Below, piece after piece: positions 31,204 to 41,669 of a stretch of 43,578 nt of DNA. The notes beneath the pieces are model-generated. The model saw only the letters and a program-made list of their open reading frames with translations. It made no database searches and was not told the DNA's origin. Position 1 is the stretch's first letter, and each line of letters opens with the position of its first letter. The translations under genes and the position numbers were made by a program. This stretch comes from Ardenticatenaceae bacterium (GTDB lineage Bacteria > Chloroflexota > Anaerolineae > Promineifilales > Promineifilaceae): NCBI GenBank assembly GCA_020634495.1, contig JACKBR010000039.1, positions 1-43,578 on the forward strand. Direction: 5' to 3'.

Positions 31204-32393
31204 ATGAATCCACCTAACTTTAAGCAAGAAGCAGAAACTATCTTTGACGAACTCGTTGCCACCCGGCGCGATTTACACCAACATCCAGAATTGGGCTTTG
31301 AAGAAACCCGAACCGCTGGAATTGTAGCCGAACGCCTGAATGAGTACGGTCTAGAAGTGCAGGCCGGCGTTGGTCAAACTGGCGTCGTGGGGCTGCTAGA
31401 AGGCTCAAAAGAAGGCCCAACCGTCCTTCTGCGCTTCGATATGGACGCATTACCCATCCAAGAAGAAACAGGGCTCCCCTTCAGTTCACAAAACCCCGGC
31501 ATCATGCACGCCTGCGGCCACGATGGGCACACAGCAATGGGCCTGGGGCTGGCCAAAATCATGTCCCGTTACCAGGAATCCCTGGCAGGCAGGCTCAAAT
31601 TTGTGTTCCAGCCTGGGGAAGAAGGCCTTGGCGGAGCTATCGCCATGATTGCTGACGGCGTTTTAGATAATCCTAAGCCAGATGTAGCCCTGGCGATGCA
31701 CCTGTGGACGCCAGAACCGTATGGCAAAGTTCGGGTGGTTACCGGCCCTTGCATGTCTTCTTCTAGCGTTTTTACGCTGACCGTGCAGGGCAAGGGCGGG
31801 CACGGCGCAGCGCCACATCTGGCGGTTGACCCCGTTTTAGCGGCAGCCCATATTGTGGCTGCTTTGCAAAGCATCGTCAGCCGCAATGTCAATCCTCAAG
31901 ACAGTGTCGTCGTTTCTATTGGGCAGTTTTGGGCAGGCACCACATTTAACGTCATCCCAGACAAAGCGATTCTCAAGGGAACAGTACGCAGCTACGATAA
32001 CGATTTGCACCGCATGATTTACCGCCGCATTTTGGAAATGGCCACCAGCATGGCAGAGGCGCTAAACTGCAAGGCAACAATGGAAACGATTGCCATTGTG
32101 CAAGCAGTGGTAAATGCCCCAGAGCCAACGGCCGTTGTCTACGACGCCGCCGCCAAAGTAATGGGCACAGAAAACATCGTCAACAAACGCACCATGGCTT
32201 CAGAAGATATGGGCTTCTTTTTAGATGAGGTACCGGGCTGTTACTTTTTTATTGGAGCCAGCAACGATGAAGCCGGCATTAACTTCCCCACCACCACCCC
32301 CGCTTCACCTTTGATGAACGAGCCATGATCGATGGCGTAGCCATTATGGGCGAAGCCGCCGCGAGCTACGTGATGAAAAACGGCCACAGTTAA
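31204..32393 (+). CDS. M20-family metallopeptidase/amidohydrolase (hippurate hydrolase-like)
   Basis: The product of about 395 residues matches the M20D family: RRDLHQHPELGFEE, VLLRFDMDALPIQEETGLPF, MHACGHDGHTAMGLGLAK (metal ligands), FVFQPGEEGLGGA, LAMHLWTPEPYGKV, GKGGHGAAPHLAVDPV and TMASEDMGFFL. It removes acyl groups from amino acids or similar amides in the cytoplasm. The first frame stops at 32328 after INFPTTTPASP. One base away the family ending HHPRFTFDERAMIDGV runs on to TAA at 32393, so a one-base slip in the C-rich stretch near 32290 is likely. GTG at 31192 is an alternative start. Confidence 0.86.
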
Positions 32394-32425
32394 GCGACTC
32401 GCATCCAAAAAAACGCAAGCACAAG

Positions 32426-32469
32426 GGGCTGCATGGTATCGGTGTGATACAATGCAGCCCTTATTTTTT
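32426..32469 (+). terminator. Rho-independent terminator
   Basis: GGGCTGCAT (32426-32434) pairs with ATGCAGCCC (32452-32460), extended inside by GTATC/GATAC, and TTATTTTTT follows. It separates the M20 gene from cofD. Confidence 0.87.
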
Positions 32470-32488
32470 GCTGCGAAAAGGATGAAAT

Positions 32489-33415
32489 ATGAACGTTGTT
32501 GTATTGGCCGGAGGCGTGGGCGGGGCCAAATTGGCCGATGGGGTAGCCCGCATTTTGCCCGCTGAGGACGTAACCATCGTCGTCAACACCGGCGACGATT
32601 TCCAGCACGCCGGACTGTCTATTTGCCCCGATTTAGACACGGTGATGTACCGTCTGGCAGGGGTGGCCAATGATGAAACGGGCTGGGGACGCGCCGAGGA
32701 AACATGGCGCACCTTTGAAGAGGTTGCATCATTGGGCGGGCCAGACTGGTTTCGCCTTGGCGACCTGGATTTGGCCACACATCTGACGCGCAGCCATTTG
32801 CTAAAACAAGGTGAAACATTAACGGCCGTTACCCAACATCTCTGCGCCAAACTGGGCATCAGGGCTGCTGTGCTGCCCATGAGCAACCAACCCGCCCCCA
32901 CACAAATCCAGAGCGGCAACACGCTGTACCCTTTCCAGACCTGGTTTGTGCAGGAAAAATGGCAGCCACCTGTAACAAACGTTGTGCTGCCAGAAGATGT
33001 GCGCGCACCCCGGACGGTTATCCGCGCTTTTGAAACGGCCGATCTCGTTCTCATTGCCCCCTCAAACCCCTTTGTCAGCATCGATCCCATCTTAAATGTT
33101 TACCCCATCCGCGCCCTGCTGATGGATGTGCCAAAAGCAATTATTGCCGTTAGCCCCCTTGTGGGCGGGCAGGCGGTAAAAGGCCCTGCCGCCAAGATGA
33201 TGCAAGAAATGGGCTTGCCGCTCACCAGCCGCAGCATCGCCGAATATTATGGTGAACTCATCGATGGTTTTATTTACGATGTGCAAGATGCAGGCCAATG
33301 CGATGACTTAGCCATCGAAACGGGCTGTCTGGATACAATGATGCACACAGAAGCCGACCGCCTGCGCCTGGCTAAAGAAGTTATGCAGTTTGCCCAAACA
33401 TTGCTGGCCAACTAA
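32489..33415 (+). CDS. cofD: 2-phospho-L-lactate transferase (coenzyme F420 biosynthesis)
   Basis: The 308-residue product starts MNVVVLAGGVGGAKLADGVA, the CofD hallmark, followed by VNTGDDFQHAGLSICPDLDT and VMYRLAG. FRLGDLDLATHLTRSHLL, NTLYPFQTWFVQE, LIAPSNPFVSIDPILN and KGPAAKMMQEMGL also fit. CofD joins the activated phospholactate (or phosphoenolpyruvate) unit to the deazaflavin Fo, giving F420-0 or its dehydro form. The presence of F420 in this organism is therefore likely. AAAAGGATG precedes the ATG. It stands alone after a terminator. Confidence 0.93.
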   Translation: MNVVVLAGGVGGAKLADGVARILPAEDVTIVVNTGDDFQHAGLSICPDLDTVMYRLAGVANDETGWGRAEETWRTFEEVASLGGPDWFRLGDLDLATHLTRSHLLKQGETLTAVTQHLCAKLGIRAAVLPMSNQPAPTQIQSGNTLYPFQTWFVQEKWQPPVTNVVLPEDVRAPRTVIRAFETADLVLIAPSNPFVSIDPILNVYPIRALLMDVPKAIIAVSPLVGGQAVKGPAAKMMQEMGLPLTSRSIAEYYGELIDGFIYDVQDAGQCDDLAIETGCLDTMMHTEADRLRLAKEVMQFAQTLLAN

Positions 33416-33586
33416 AAATCAAACCCCATAAGCCACGTCGGAAAAAGCGGGCAAGAGACCTTGTACCTAAATTCATTAATCTCTGCGAACTCTGCGGCTA
33501 CGCCCTCAGCAAAACATGCCTGCTGGCAGTTAAGTGCCAGCCAAATGGTACTGTGCCATCTTGTCATCTCTCCTGAGCAATCGTGG

Positions 33587-33592
33587 TAAAAT
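33587..33592 (+). promoter_or_regulatory. -10-like box TAAAAT for a leaderless mRNA
   Basis: TAAAAT ends six bases before the ATG at 33599, with GGGGCC between. There is no ribosome site. Confidence 0.4.
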
Positions 33593-33598
33593 GGGGCC

Positions 33599-34196
33599 AT
33601 GCTGAAGACGAGATTTGAATGGACTGTTTTGTTGTTGCTGGTGGCGCTGCTGGGTACGACCTGGATTATTTTGTCACGCGAGACGGTGTTGCAGGCAAGC
33701 GGGCCTATCACCCTCACGGAGGCCCCGATTGCCAATCATCCTGCGCCAGACTTCACTTTACAAACGCCGTTGGCCAAACCGTCACCCTTTTCTGAAATCA
33801 TCAACCAGGGCAATGGCAAACCGGTGGTGCTGAATTTTTGGGCCAGTTGGTGCGTCCCCTGCCGGGTAGAGATGCCCAGCCTTGCAAGAAGCAAGCGTGC
33901 GGTATAACGGCCGTGTTGCCATCATGGGGGGTCAATCAGGGAGAAGATTGGCCCACCATTATCGACTTTGGCAACGAATACAACGTCTCGTATCCGCTGC
34001 TTATTGATCCCGACAATCAGGTCAATCGACTCTATGAGAGTTTCTAACTTGCCGACAACCGTGATTATTGATCAAAAGGGCATGGTGCGTCAGGTGATTT
34101 TGGGCATTTTAAGTGAAGCTGTTGCTGCAGCGCCGGATTGAAGCGCTGGCAGAAGTCAACGAGGTCAGCTGCATTCGACGCCAGTATCGGTGGTGA
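33599..34196 (+). CDS. TlpA-like thioredoxin, membrane-anchored, frameshifted
   Basis: The first frame gives a signal anchor (EWTVLLLLVALLGTTWIIL), APIANHPAPDFTLQTPLAK, and NFWASWCVPCRVEMPSL with an ordinary CVPC redox site. It then breaks at an extra T near 33890. Other frames continue the family: EASVRYNGRVAIMGVNQGED, NVSYPLLIDPDNQVNRLYG, SNLPTTVIIDQKGMVRQVI and LLLQRRIEALAEV, ending at 34196. At least four one-base slips are needed. It is probably a normal gene with sequence errors. It lies upstream of the Lgt-like gene. Confidence 0.72.
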
Positions 34197-34267
34197 GTGA
34201 GCCGCAATGGTGGTAATCTTGAGCAATGAGCCGGTTTAACATCCCCGTTCACCATTCGCAATTATTT

Positions 34268-35011
34268 ATGTTTCCGATTTTAACGATAGGTAGGCTGGCT
34301 TTTCAACAGGCAGGACTCATTATTATTTTGGGGGCCTGGCTCGATTGACGCTGGTAGAGCGAACAGCCGATCGATTAGGACAAAACCGCCGCGATTTGAT
34401 TTATGGCGTGGCGGCAACGGGCGTATTTTTATGGGCTTTATTGGCGCGCGCCTCACGTATGTCGTCCAGGAATGGTCCGCCATTCAAAATAATCTGCTGA
34501 ATATCGTCTGGCCGCTCTCAACACGGGATACGAGGTTTGGGGCGGCGTTGTTTTGTCTGGCGATTGCGGCGTTTTTTATGGACGGGCCAAGCGGCTGGCG
34601 CTTTGGCCGCGCTGGATGCGTTGCTGCCCGGTGTTGTGTTTGGCCTCATGATGGCCAGTCTGGCAGATTTTGGTGGTGGACCAGGATTTGGGTCGTTAAC
34701 GGCCGTTCCCTGGGGCGTAACGCAATATGGCGTGCGGCGGCATCCAGTGCAGCTGTACGAGCTGTTTGTGGGCGCTCTGGCGCTGCTAGCCTGGTGGCGT
34801 TGCTTCACGAGCCCACCGACTATGTGATGGGACGGCCGTTTTTGCTGGAACGGCCGTTTACAGCGCCGGTCGCCTGTTTGTAGATGCGTTTCGTGATAGC
34901 CCCTTAACCACTGGCGATGGGTATCACGTTTGGCAAATTGTGAGTTTGCTTATCTTAGTAGCAGCTTTGTTTCAAATCGGCCGTATGGCCACCTTTGTTG
35001 AGGATATGTAG
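34268..35011 (+). CDS. lgt: Prolipoprotein diacylglyceryl transferase-like protein, frameshifted
   Basis: Pieces in three frames join into an Lgt-like membrane protein of about 245 residues: MFPILTIGRLAFQQAGLIII, ERTADRLGQNRRDLIYGVAA, GFIGARLTYVVQEW (the family arginine region), LDALLPGVVFGLMMASLADF, GGPGFGSLTAVPWG, VRRHPVQLYELFVGALALLA and FVDAFRDSPLT, then HVWQIVSLLILVAALFQIGR. Lgt transfers diacylglycerol to the lipobox Cys of prelipoproteins in the membrane. The match of RRHPVQLYE (family hallmark HPxQLYE) is strong. It would serve lipoproteins such as those at 4432 and 19398. About four one-base slips interrupt it. Confidence 0.72.
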
Positions 35012-35181
35012 CGTTATGTGTGGCAAGAATAACCCCGCGACATGAATGCCCACTGTTGTTAAGCAAACAAATGAAAGATTTCTCACAGTTTGCAAAAGCC
35101 AGGTGCACCTGTTCTAATGCAAAATGGCAACTGCTTTCACCTCGCACCTGGTTCGTTCATGGCCGAAATGGGTAACTCTGG

Positions 35182-37443
35182 ATGATTACTCAACTCAAGC
35201 AACTGTTCCAGCGTTGCTCACACCAACAAAACCATACGACAAAAGTGCGCTGCTTCTTGTTATTGCCCTGATGGGTGTGGTGTTAACTCAGCCGGACTTC
35301 TTCTGCTCATTGTTAGACGCCCCTATGCGGTTCTCGGCTTTTTTCTTTCTGGCCTGATTTATCTCTTCGTTCTTTCTTCCTGCGCCGTACAAAAATTTCA
35401 GGCAGCCAGTTACACCTTCATCACGCTGCATTGGCTGTTGATGACCGCCCTTATTTTTACTTTGCGCAAACCAATAACGCTATTTTTAATGTCTACTATA
35501 TTCTCACCCCTGCTGGCCCTGCTGCTTTTTGACAAATGGCATGGATTTATGGTGGCCATTGCCAGTTTATTGGTTGGTTAATAAGCTGGTGGTTGCAATC
35601 AACAGGCAAGCCACCAATTTGATAGAGCCGCAAAACCCCAATATCCTCTGGATTACCCAGGGCCTGATTTTTTGCGGGACAGCTATCTTTTTAGCTTCAT
35701 TCGTGTGCATTTATTTCGCGCCATTCGTTCTGCCCATGAGTCCAGCGAATCTTTAGCCAGGCAAAATGAGGAACTGGAAACCATTCGCGCTCAGTTAGAA
35801 GCGCAGGTGCAAAGCAGAACGGCCGAATTAAGGGCAGCTAAAGAGGTCGCCGAAGCCGCCAGCATGGCCAAGAGTGAATTTTGGCCAACATGAGCCACGA
35901 AATACGCACCCCGCTTAACGCCGTCAGCGGCATGGCCAGCTTGATGCTGGATACCGAGCTGACGGTCGAGCAGCAAGAATTCGCCAAAACCATTCGCAGC
36001 GGCAGCAACAGCCTGCTAAATATCATCAATGACATTTTGGATTTTTCCAAGATTGAAGCGGGCAAAATGGAGTTAGAACATGAGCAGCCATTCTTTTTGC
36101 GGGCCTGCTTGCAAGATGCCCTGGAGCTCATGGCCCCCAACGCCATCGAAAAAAATTTGGAGCTGCTGTATCAGGTCGATCCTGCCCTGCCGGCTATGTT
36201 CATTGGGGATATTTTCGCGAGTGCGCCAGATTTTGGTGAATCTCATCAGCAATGCCGTTAAATTTACGATGGAAGGCGAAGTGGTTGTTTTTGTCACCAG
36301 CCGCAGAGCCAAATGATTCCCATCTGCTCCATTTTACGGTGCGTGATACAGGCATCGGCATTCCAGCTGACAAGATTAACAGTTTGTTTGCTTCATTTAC
36401 CCAGGTGGATGTTTCTACGACGCGGCTGTTTGGCGGCACAGGCTTGGGCCTGGCCATCAGCAAGCGTTTGGCAGAGCTGATGGGCGGCGCGCTGTGGGTG
36501 GAAAGCAAAGACGGTATTGGCTCAAATTTCCATTTTACCGTGCGCTTAAAGGAAGAGCCCAGCCCTGAACAACAGCATCTTTCGCCGGAGCAGCCAGAAT
36601 TAAGGCAAAATGAAGGTAATCGTTGTTGATGACAATGCCTCTTCACAAAATATCCTGCGGGATCAGATGGCTGTATTGGGAAATGGATGTGGCTATGTTT
36701 GCCACCGGCTCTCAGGCCAACCAATGGTTAAAGACTCACCATGCTGATGTGTTGATTCTGGACACGGAGGCGCCCATGATGAGCGGCTCCGCGCTGGCTG
36801 ACATGATGGAGCAGGTGCCCACTTTTACCCAAATCCCCCTCATTTTGATGTCTACTTCAGCAAAATGGCCGTCCTTGCCGAATCAGTTTCACCGTGACGC
36901 TTGCTCAAAAAACCGGTACATCCGGCCAATTTGTATGATGCCTTGCTGAAAACGCGTAGGGGGTTGACTACCAGCCGGAAAAAGTGCCTGACCCGAGTCG
37001 GGGAATTTGATAAAGGGATGGGGTTTAAACATCCGCTGCGGATTTTGGTGGCCGAGGACAACAAGATTAACCAGATTGTGCTGCTGCGCATGTTAGAGCG
37101 ATTGGGTTACCGTGCCGATATTGTGAGCGATGGACAGGAAGTTCTGGCGGCTCTGGAACAACGGCCGTATGACGTAGTGCTCCTGATGGATATTCAGATG
37201 CCCAATCTGGATGGTGTGGCTGCCACCCAACTAATTCATGAGCGCTGGCCAGAGGCGGAGCAGCCCACCATCGTGGCTATGACAGCCTACGCGCTCAAAG
37301 GCGACCGGGAGCGCTATCTGGCTTTGGGCATGGATGAATATATCAGCAAACCGATTGCCGTAAAAGAGTTAATGGCGGCGCTTTACGACTTGCCAGCCGC
37401 TGGCCCATTAATCTCAGCTTGTCAGCCAATCATGGCTGCGCTA
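35182..37443 (+). CDS. Hybrid sensor histidine kinase with two receiver domains, frameshifted
   Basis: The N-terminus (start near 35182, [11 protein letters not shown]) is membrane-bound, with about six helices spread over several frames. Then come a coiled linker ([16 protein letters not shown]), DHp with [20 protein letters not shown] (phospho-His), and HATPase with [24 protein letters not shown] and [19 protein letters not shown]. Next is a first receiver ([17 protein letters not shown], aspartate in LILDTEAP) and a second ([38 protein letters not shown]). The signal is unknown. Frameshifts fall near 35230, 35580, 35880, 36220, 36300, 36610, 36650 and 36900. The last is in the linker between receivers. 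The end is uncertain. Confidence 0.78.
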
Positions 37444-37453
37444 AACTTTGCCT

Positions 37454-38785
37454 ATGCGCGTTTTTCGTCGAATTTTCCCGTGGTTATTGCTGTTTTTTGT
37501 TGTGGTTGTCATCCTGTTTTTTGTGTTTCGTCGCGATACACGAGCTGCTTTTGGAACGGCCGTTGCCCTTTGCCCTGGCCCCGATTTGTACGGCTACACT
37601 TGCGACAGCGGCACCGCCTTTGCCTACATTGACGCGCCACCATCGACACCCGCCTCTACAGCGACGATGGCGTGACGACGTTGGCACTGCCCTTTCCCTT
37701 CACCTTTTACGGCACCACCTACACGGAAATTCAGGCCAGCAGCAACGGCAATTTGCAGTTTGGCGGTGGCAATCCTTTCTTTGGCAACAGCTGCATGGAC
37801 GAAGCGCCTGTAGCTGGAATGGGCGACATGATTGCGCCGTTTTGGGACGATCTGGATTTAACCAGCTTTGGCTTTTTGAATACGATGTGGTGGGGAAGCG
37901 CCCAGCCGCATTTTGTGCTGGAATGGGATGATATTCCTCGCTATGGCGACCCCGGTGACCGGGTGACCTTTGCCGTACAGCTGTTTGAAGAGACGCAAGA
38001 CATCCTCTTTTTGTACGCAGATGTGACGATGTTGCAAGGCAACAACGGCAGCAGCGCCACCATTGGCATCCAAAGTGAGGCGCAGGGGTTGGCCCTGCAA
38101 TTTGGCTGCAACCAGCCCGTGGTGGCCGATGCCAGCCGGGTGCGCTTCACGGTGCCAGAAGATGCCAATGGGGATTTGGGTTTGGAAACGGCCGTCTTCA
38201 ATCCCAGCACCGTTGCCCCCCAAACTTACGCCAAAGGGATATGGCCGAACTGCTTGACCAGCTCAACCTGCGTGGCTCCGCCGCCTTACCCTCTTTAAAC
38301 ACCCGCTGGATCAGCCAGTCTCCACCGCGTACCGCGCACTGGGAATGGCTCGACCTGAATGATGATGGGCGCGATGAACTCCTGCTCCTGCGTGGCAGCA
38401 CCGCCCAGCATCCTTACCTGACGGATCTCATGCTGCTCACGCCAGACGAAACGGGTGCATTTAGCTTGCTGCATTACCAGACGCTTTCCACGCGCAGCCA
38501 ACCAATCCTGCGCCCTGAAATTGCCGACACAGGCGATCTTACCCAGGATAATTTACCAGACGATGTGGTTTTGTGGGATGCCCAGTGGTCACAGCATGGT
38601 GCTGACCAGTCAGGCTGAATACGGCAATGCAGCTGCTAACGCTGCCAGACAGCTGTCAGGGCAGCCTGGCCATTCTGGATGTGGATGAGGATGGCATGGC
38701 TGAGGTGGTGCGTGATGGTTGCGTTGACGGAAACGGCCGTGTCCGTAACCAGTGGAACGGCAGCGAATTTGTCAACCTCCCCTGA
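37454..38785 (+). CDS. Secreted nidogen-like / FG-GAP-like protein, frameshifted
   Basis: It begins MRVFRRIFPWLLLFFVVVVI, an export signal or anchor. A domain of about 160 residues follows with PFPFTFYGTTYTEIQASSNG, NLQFGGGNPFF and GDMIAPFWDDLDL, the pattern of nidogen-like or choice-of-anchor domains (VTFAVQLFEETQDILFLYAD). After about 38240 another frame carries repeat-like segments typical of FG-GAP/VCBS propellers (WEWLDLNDDGRDELLLLRGS, DTGDLTQDNLPDDVVLWDA, LAILDVDEDGMAEVVRDG). It is probably a surface protein. Frameshifts fall near 37635, 38235 and 38600. A sensible tail (LTFDFSPKNYPKDLQ) could carry it to 38895. Confidence 0.65.
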
Positions 38786-38916
38786 CCTTTGACTTTAGCC
38801 CCAAAAACTACCCAAAAGACTTGCAAACTGCGGGTGAAAACGATACATATGCGCCCCAACGATTCTTAAGACACGCCACACAAGTTTGGCACTGAACCAA
38901 GATGGGAGATTGAACC

Positions 38917-39612
38917 ATGTTTGAGGTCAATGGCACATACGCCAACCGCAAAGGTGAATATATAGTTTTGGAAATCAATCCGCCCAAAATGCGTATACGC
39001 TTTACAGAAGATGGCTCAGAAGCAGAGCTGAAAATTGAGCTTCAGGCCCGCATTTGGGAAAATATCGCCGCAGAATACGAAGCAAAAGCCGCCAGCCGCA
39101 GTGCCCGCGCTGCCAAGCGAGCGGGTGTGGCTAACGCCAACCATTACATCAAAGTCATTAGCGTTCCCGCTGTGGATGAGATGAACTTTCCTGGCTGGCC
39201 AGAGCGTGTTGTGATGGCCCCCACGGCCGAAAGTGAGATTAAGCTGCAATCCGGCGATCGTCTCATCTTTTACGCCATAGAAACACAACCCTTCTTCGCC
39301 GTGGCCACGATTACCGGCGAAGCCAGCTCGGCCAACCCCAAAGAATATTTCTTTGCCGTGCCGGTAGAGTCTGCCGAATTCTTCCCGATTGATATCGATG
39401 CCGTCTCCAGCAAGCTGGACAAAGGGGCCGATATCGACTCTGTTGAACTGGAAAGCCAGCCCCGCTTCAAGCGGCTGCGCCTGGAAGCCGAATCTTTCTA
39501 CTCCATTAACGAAGATGATTTTGAACTGCTGGCCGAAGCGCTCACCGAAGTGGCTGAGGACGAAGAAGAGGAAGAAGAGGAAGAAGAAGAGTACGAAGAA
39601 GACGACGAATAA
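38917..39612 (+). CDS. EVE/PUA-like domain protein with acidic tail
   Basis: The 231-residue product has an N-terminal half with basic helices (EYEAKAASRSARAAKRAG) and a domain resembling EVE folds: FPGWPERVVMAPTAESEIKL, SGDRLIFYAIETQPFFAVA, and ITGEASSANPKEYFFAVPVE. It ends with about 25 mostly Glu/Asp residues encoded by a GAAGAG microsatellite (39558-39610). EVE and related YTH/PUA folds bind modified bases in DNA or RNA. That role is suggested only by fold resemblance. A GGAGATTG site precedes the ATG. It is the only gene between 33.5 and 41.6 kb without a frameshift. Confidence 0.65.
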   Translation: MFEVNGTYANRKGEYIVLEINPPKMRIRFTEDGSEAELKIELQARIWENIAAEYEAKAASRSARAAKRAGVANANHYIKVISVPAVDEMNFPGWPERVVMAPTAESEIKLQSGDRLIFYAIETQPFFAVATITGEASSANPKEYFFAVPVESAEFFPIDIDAVSSKLDKGADIDSVELESQPRFKRLRLEAESFYSINEDDFELLAEALTEVAEDEEEEEEEEEEYEEDDE

Positions 39613-39721
39613 AGCGCATGATAGATTGGACTAATTGCTGTTGGAAGAGTTCAATCAGTCGTCTCAATCTACGTCAAATCTCTGTGTTCTCCGTGGCAAA
39701 TAGAAAATAATCGAGTAAATC

Positions 39722-41502
39722 ATGGATAAAGAATATATTCTTGTTAGTGTGGCCTGGCCCTATGCCAATGCCGATATTCACCAGGGCAACGTAACTGGCT
39801 CTTACCTGCCAGCCGACATTTACGCCCGCTTTTCATCGCCTGCGCGGCAACCACGTGCTCATGGTGTCTGGCTCCGACAGCCACGGTACGCCCGTGACGG
39901 TGAAAGCCGAAGAGATGGGCAAATCGGTAGCCGAGGTGTTTGATTATTATCACGGCCGTTTCCTGGCCCTGTTCCAAAAAATGGGGCTCACCTACGACCT
40001 GTTCACCCACACCGATACCGAAAACCATTTCAAAGTATCGCAAGATATGTTCTTGTCCCTGCTGGAAAACGAGTACATGTACCCCAAAGTCACCAAGCAG
40101 ATGTACTCGCCTACTGCCAATAAATTTCTGCCCGACCGCTACGTAGAAGGCACCTGCCCCAAATGTGGTTTACTTCCCGCGCGGGGCGACCAGTGCGACA
40201 ACTGCAACACGCTGTTTGAAAGTGCCGCTGAACTGCTCAACCCACGCAGCAAGGTAGATGATTCTGCGCTGGAGCTGCGCGACACGGAGCATTTCTTCAT
40301 CGACCTGCCCGCCATCGCCGAAGATGGTTTGCAGGCGTGGATGCACGGCGATGATAAATCGTTTTGGCGGCCCCAGGTGATCAACTTTGCCCGCAACTTT
40401 GTCGATCAGGGTCTCATCGGTCGCGCCGTGACCCGTGATATGGATTGGGGCATCCCGTGCCCGTAGAAGGATACGAACACAAGGTGCTTTACGTCTGGTT
40501 TGAGGCGGTGATTGGCTACCTGTCGGCGGCGATTGAGTGGGCTAAAAATAACGGTGAGCCGGACGCGTGGAAAAATTGGTGGCAAAATCCCAAAGCACGC
40601 ACGGTTTACTTCATTGGCAAAGACAATATTCCTTTCCACACCATTTTCTGGCCTGCCCAACTGTTTGGCTCGAAAGGGCTGTACAACGAAGACCCGGAAG
40701 CGCAGCTCAACCTGCCGTACGACGTGCCCGCCAACGAGTTTATGAACATGGAAGGGCAAAAGATCAGCGGCAGCCGCAACTGGGGCGTCTGGATGCTGGA
40801 CGCGCTGGATCGGCATGATCCAGACCCGCTGCGCTATTATTTAACGGCCGTTATGCCCGAAACCCGCGACAGTGATTGAGCTGGCAAGGTACGTGGATCG
40901 CAACAATTCTGAGCTGGTGGGCAACTGGGGCAATCTGGTTAACCGCGTTCTCAACATGACCAAGCGCTACTTTTGGCGGCGAAGTGCCCGATCCCGGCGA
41001 ACTCACCGACAAGGACAAAGAACTGCTGGCGGCCGTAGATGCTGGCTTTGAAACCGTGGCTGAGCTGTACGACGGCTGCAAATTCCGCGCTGTGGTGCAG
41101 GAAAATCTGCGCCTCTCCAGCCTGGTAAACCAATACCTGGAAGATACCAGCCCCTGGACCACTGCCAAAACCGACATGCAGGCGACGGCTCGTTCGCTCT
41201 ACACAACCATCCAGGCGATCAGCGGCCTGAAAGTTTTGTGGGCGCCCATTTTGCCCTTCACCAGTCAAACGCTGCACGAGCTGTTGGGTGAAGATCGGGT
41301 CAGCTGTTTGGTGAGCAGGTGGTGCCGAGTACGCCGAAAGCAAGGCAGCCACACCGCGCTGACCTATGATGGGGAAACGGCCGTTGGCCAATGGACCCGC
41401 GTCGAAATCCCGGTAGGCCGCATCCTGCCCAAACCGCAGCCCCTCTTCAAAAAGCTGGATCAATCCGTCGTTGAAGATGAACTTGCCCGCTTAGGCGGCT
41501 AA
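39722..41502 (+). CDS. metG: Methionyl-tRNA synthetase, frameshifted by homopolymer indels
   Basis: The pieces make a complete MetRS of about 590 residues: [19 protein letters not shown] (class I HIGH-like site as HQGN), [20 protein letters not shown], the zinc knuckle [72 protein letters not shown] (KMSKS-equivalent) and [21 protein letters not shown] text. It charges tRNA-Met in the cytoplasm. Breaks are at an extra T (near 39833), a missing C (near 40450), two missing G (near 40874-40888) and an extra T (near 40975). Each lies in a homopolymer, which argues for sequence error in an essential gene. Paired slips occur near 41300-41320. Confidence 0.9.
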
Positions 41503-41525
41503 ATGTACTTGGTCAAACCTTAATA

Positions 41526-41583
41526 CAAAGGAATGAAGGAACGGAGAAACAAAGTAAAGTTTTTCTTCGTTCCTTTGTTTTTA
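41526..41583 (+). terminator. Rho-independent terminator after metG
   Basis: CAAAGGAATGAAG (41526-41538) pairs with CTTCGTTCCTTTG (41565-41577), one G-U pair, followed by TTTTTATG. It lies 24 bases after the metG stop. Confidence 0.75.
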
Positions 41584-41623
41584 TGTTTCTTCTTAATAAA
41601 AAGCGTAAGCGGAACGGCCGTTG

Positions 41624-41629
41624 TATAAT
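41624..41629 (+). promoter_or_regulatory. -10 box TATAAT for ettA
   Basis: A perfect TATAAT lies 40 bases upstream of the ATG at 41670, after the metG terminator. No convincing -35 box is seen. Confidence 0.5.
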
Positions 41630-41669
41630 CCCCGTATCCAAACTGTAAAAACAAAAGTGAGTGTGTTCA

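Noticed and set aside
33599..37443. Programmed frameshifting in the TlpA-like, Lgt-like and kinase genes
   Set aside because: The breaks are numerous, in both directions, at ordinary homopolymers, and also affect metG; sequence error explains them better.
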